From positions 1 through 6,208 of the forward strand of contig DAHXPE010000432.1 in the NCBI GenBank assembly GCA_027364495.1: a stretch of DNA of 6,208 bases, in the 5' to 3' direction. Positions 5,332 through 6,208 of the stretch are shown piece by piece; positions within the stretch are counted from its first letter, which is position 1; the number at the start of each line of letters is the position of its first letter. The DNA is from Candidatus Heimdallarchaeota archaeon (GTDB taxonomy: Archaea; Asgardarchaeota; Heimdallarchaeia; Hodarchaeales; LC-3). The notes under the pieces were generated by a model. That model saw only the letters and a program-made list of their open reading frames with translations. It did no database searches and was not told where the DNA came from. The position numbers were made by a program, and so were the translations under genes.

Positions 5332-6208
5332 GTGCCTCAATCAACGATAACTGACGATCCAAGCTCAAATAAAGAGAGGATACTTAAAAAAAAAGAAATT
5401 AAATCTCTTAATTTGTTTACAGAAGAATTTTCGAATAAATTCGAACAAAGATTAATTGATACAGATTTTTTTTATAAAAAAGGTTCTGAAATAGGCAATT
5501 CTGAACGATACAACAGGGGGAAGACCATTCACACAATAAATGTTTGGTGGGCAAGGAGACCACTTTCAACAATGCGAGCATTAATTTATGCTTCATTACT
5601 AACTGATTTTACAGATCATACTCTAGACCTGTTTGATAATCTTTCTGCAAGTATTTTGCTTCCTGAATCAATTTACAAAGAAATAAGAACTATTGTTCGT
5701 AAATATGCTTCTGCTCCTAAAATATTAGACCCTTTCGGAGGCAATGGAACAATTGCGTTTGAAGCTACTAATCTTGGTTTATCTGCTTATTCAATGGACA
5801 TAAATGAATATGCCTTTTTTATTCAGAAATCTCTTTTAAATTACGGTTTTTCTTGTTCTGAAGATAGCACTAACAAATTACTTGAGAAACACGGAACACA
5901 CATTATCGAAAAATTAAGAGTTGCTACCGAGGATTTATTCCCTCAACGCTCAAAAAATTTCACTAATTATCTCTGGACTTATCAAACAACCTGTAAAAAC
6001 TGTCGTAGTGTCTATTCGCTTTCTAAAAGAAAATATGTTTCAAAGAAAAAACACCATAACATAGAAAAATTGCCAATAGGCATTCAATACAATTATAATT
6101 CAAACGAAGAAGAATTTATTATTGCTACAGTGACTGATAGAGAACATTTTAAAAAAAATAACTGGAAAAAGAATAATTCTATATGCCCTTTATGCAATCA
6201 TGAGAATA
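5332..6208 (+). CDS. DUF1156-family DNA methyltransferase, N-terminal part (cut by window end)
   Basis: The open frame runs 292 codons to the last base with no stop, so this is the front of a longer gene; family members are usually about 900-1000 residues. Residues about 50-95 match the DUF1156 signature, especially the block INVWWARRPLSTMRALIYASLL, with W72 W73 A74 R75 R76 P77. DPFGGNGT (133-140) is the S-adenosylmethionine-binding motif I of amino-methyltransferases, followed by a motif II-like acidic strand end (YSMDINEY). The catalytic D/N-PP-Y/F motif should lie further on and is not visible. YLWTYQTTCKNC begins a zinc-ribbon insertion, with C221, C224, C285 and C288 as likely ligands. 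The substrate is probably adenine in DNA (family knowledge). The frame opens after TAA 5326; GTG 5332 is the only good start ahead of the conserved block. Relatives lie in defence islands with DUF499 ATPases and helicases. Confidence 0.88.
   Translation, partial: MPQSTITDDPSSNKERILKKKEIKSLNLFTEEFSNKFEQRLIDTDFFYKKGSEIGNSERYNRGKTIHTINVWWARRPLSTMRALIYASLLTDFTDHTLDLFDNLSASILLPESIYKEIRTIVRKYASAPKILDPFGGNGTIAFEATNLGLSAYSMDINEYAFFIQKSLLNYGFSCSEDSTNKLLEKHGTHIIEKLRVATEDLFPQRSKNFTNYLWTYQTTCKNCRSVYSLSKRKYVSKKKHHNIEKLPIGIQYNYNSNEEEFIIATVTDREHFKKNNWKKNNSICPLCNHEN

Noticed and set aside
5292..5354. 20-codon frame overlapping the methylase start
   Set aside because: No ribosome binding site ahead of its ATG, and the aggaa at 5316 lies inside it and serves the GTG at 5332 better.

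Overview
The window looks like a piece of an AT-rich (about 30% GC by eye) archaeal genome. The evidence is TATA-box-like sequences at plausible distances upstream of several genes, Shine-Dalgarno cores complementary to the archaeal 16S tail (GGTGA, GAGGA), TTG and GTG starts, a small heat-shock protein of the type common in archaea, and a DUF1156-type DNA methylase. The low GC and a small membrane/zinc-ribbon protein would suit an Asgard (Lokiarchaeia-like) or similar uncultured archaeon, but that is a guess; no rRNA or other lineage marker is present.

Layout. Bases 1-1642 are a complete insertion sequence: a DDE transposase gene between two perfect 15-bp inverted ends. The outer four bases of each end (TTAA) may be target duplication rather than element. 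The window opens on the first base of the left end. Next comes a 112-residue two-helix membrane protein with a C-terminal four-cysteine zinc ribbon (+). Facing it is a lysine-rich 183-residue protein of unknown function (-), read from a TTG start. A 459-bp gene-free stretch, rich in short direct and inverted repeats, separates that gene from a complete DEAD-box RNA helicase (+). The helicase converges, with 31 bp between the stop codons, on a small heat-shock protein gene of the Hsp20 family (-). A 271-bp divergent control region with several palindromes then leads to a DNA methyltransferase of the DUF1156 family (+). This gene begins at a GTG at 5332 and runs off the end of the window.

How the genes may work together. 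The helicase and Hsp20 are housekeeping/stress functions (RNA remodelling; holding unfolded protein). They do not form an operon, but each has a structured upstream region. The DUF1156 methylase is the most interesting gene. Relatives of this family are usually about 900-1000 residues long and in archaea and bacteria often lie in defence islands beside DUF499 ATPases and helicases. The window therefore probably ends inside the first gene of a DNA-modification defence locus. Its neighbours downstream are not visible, so the system cannot be identified from here.
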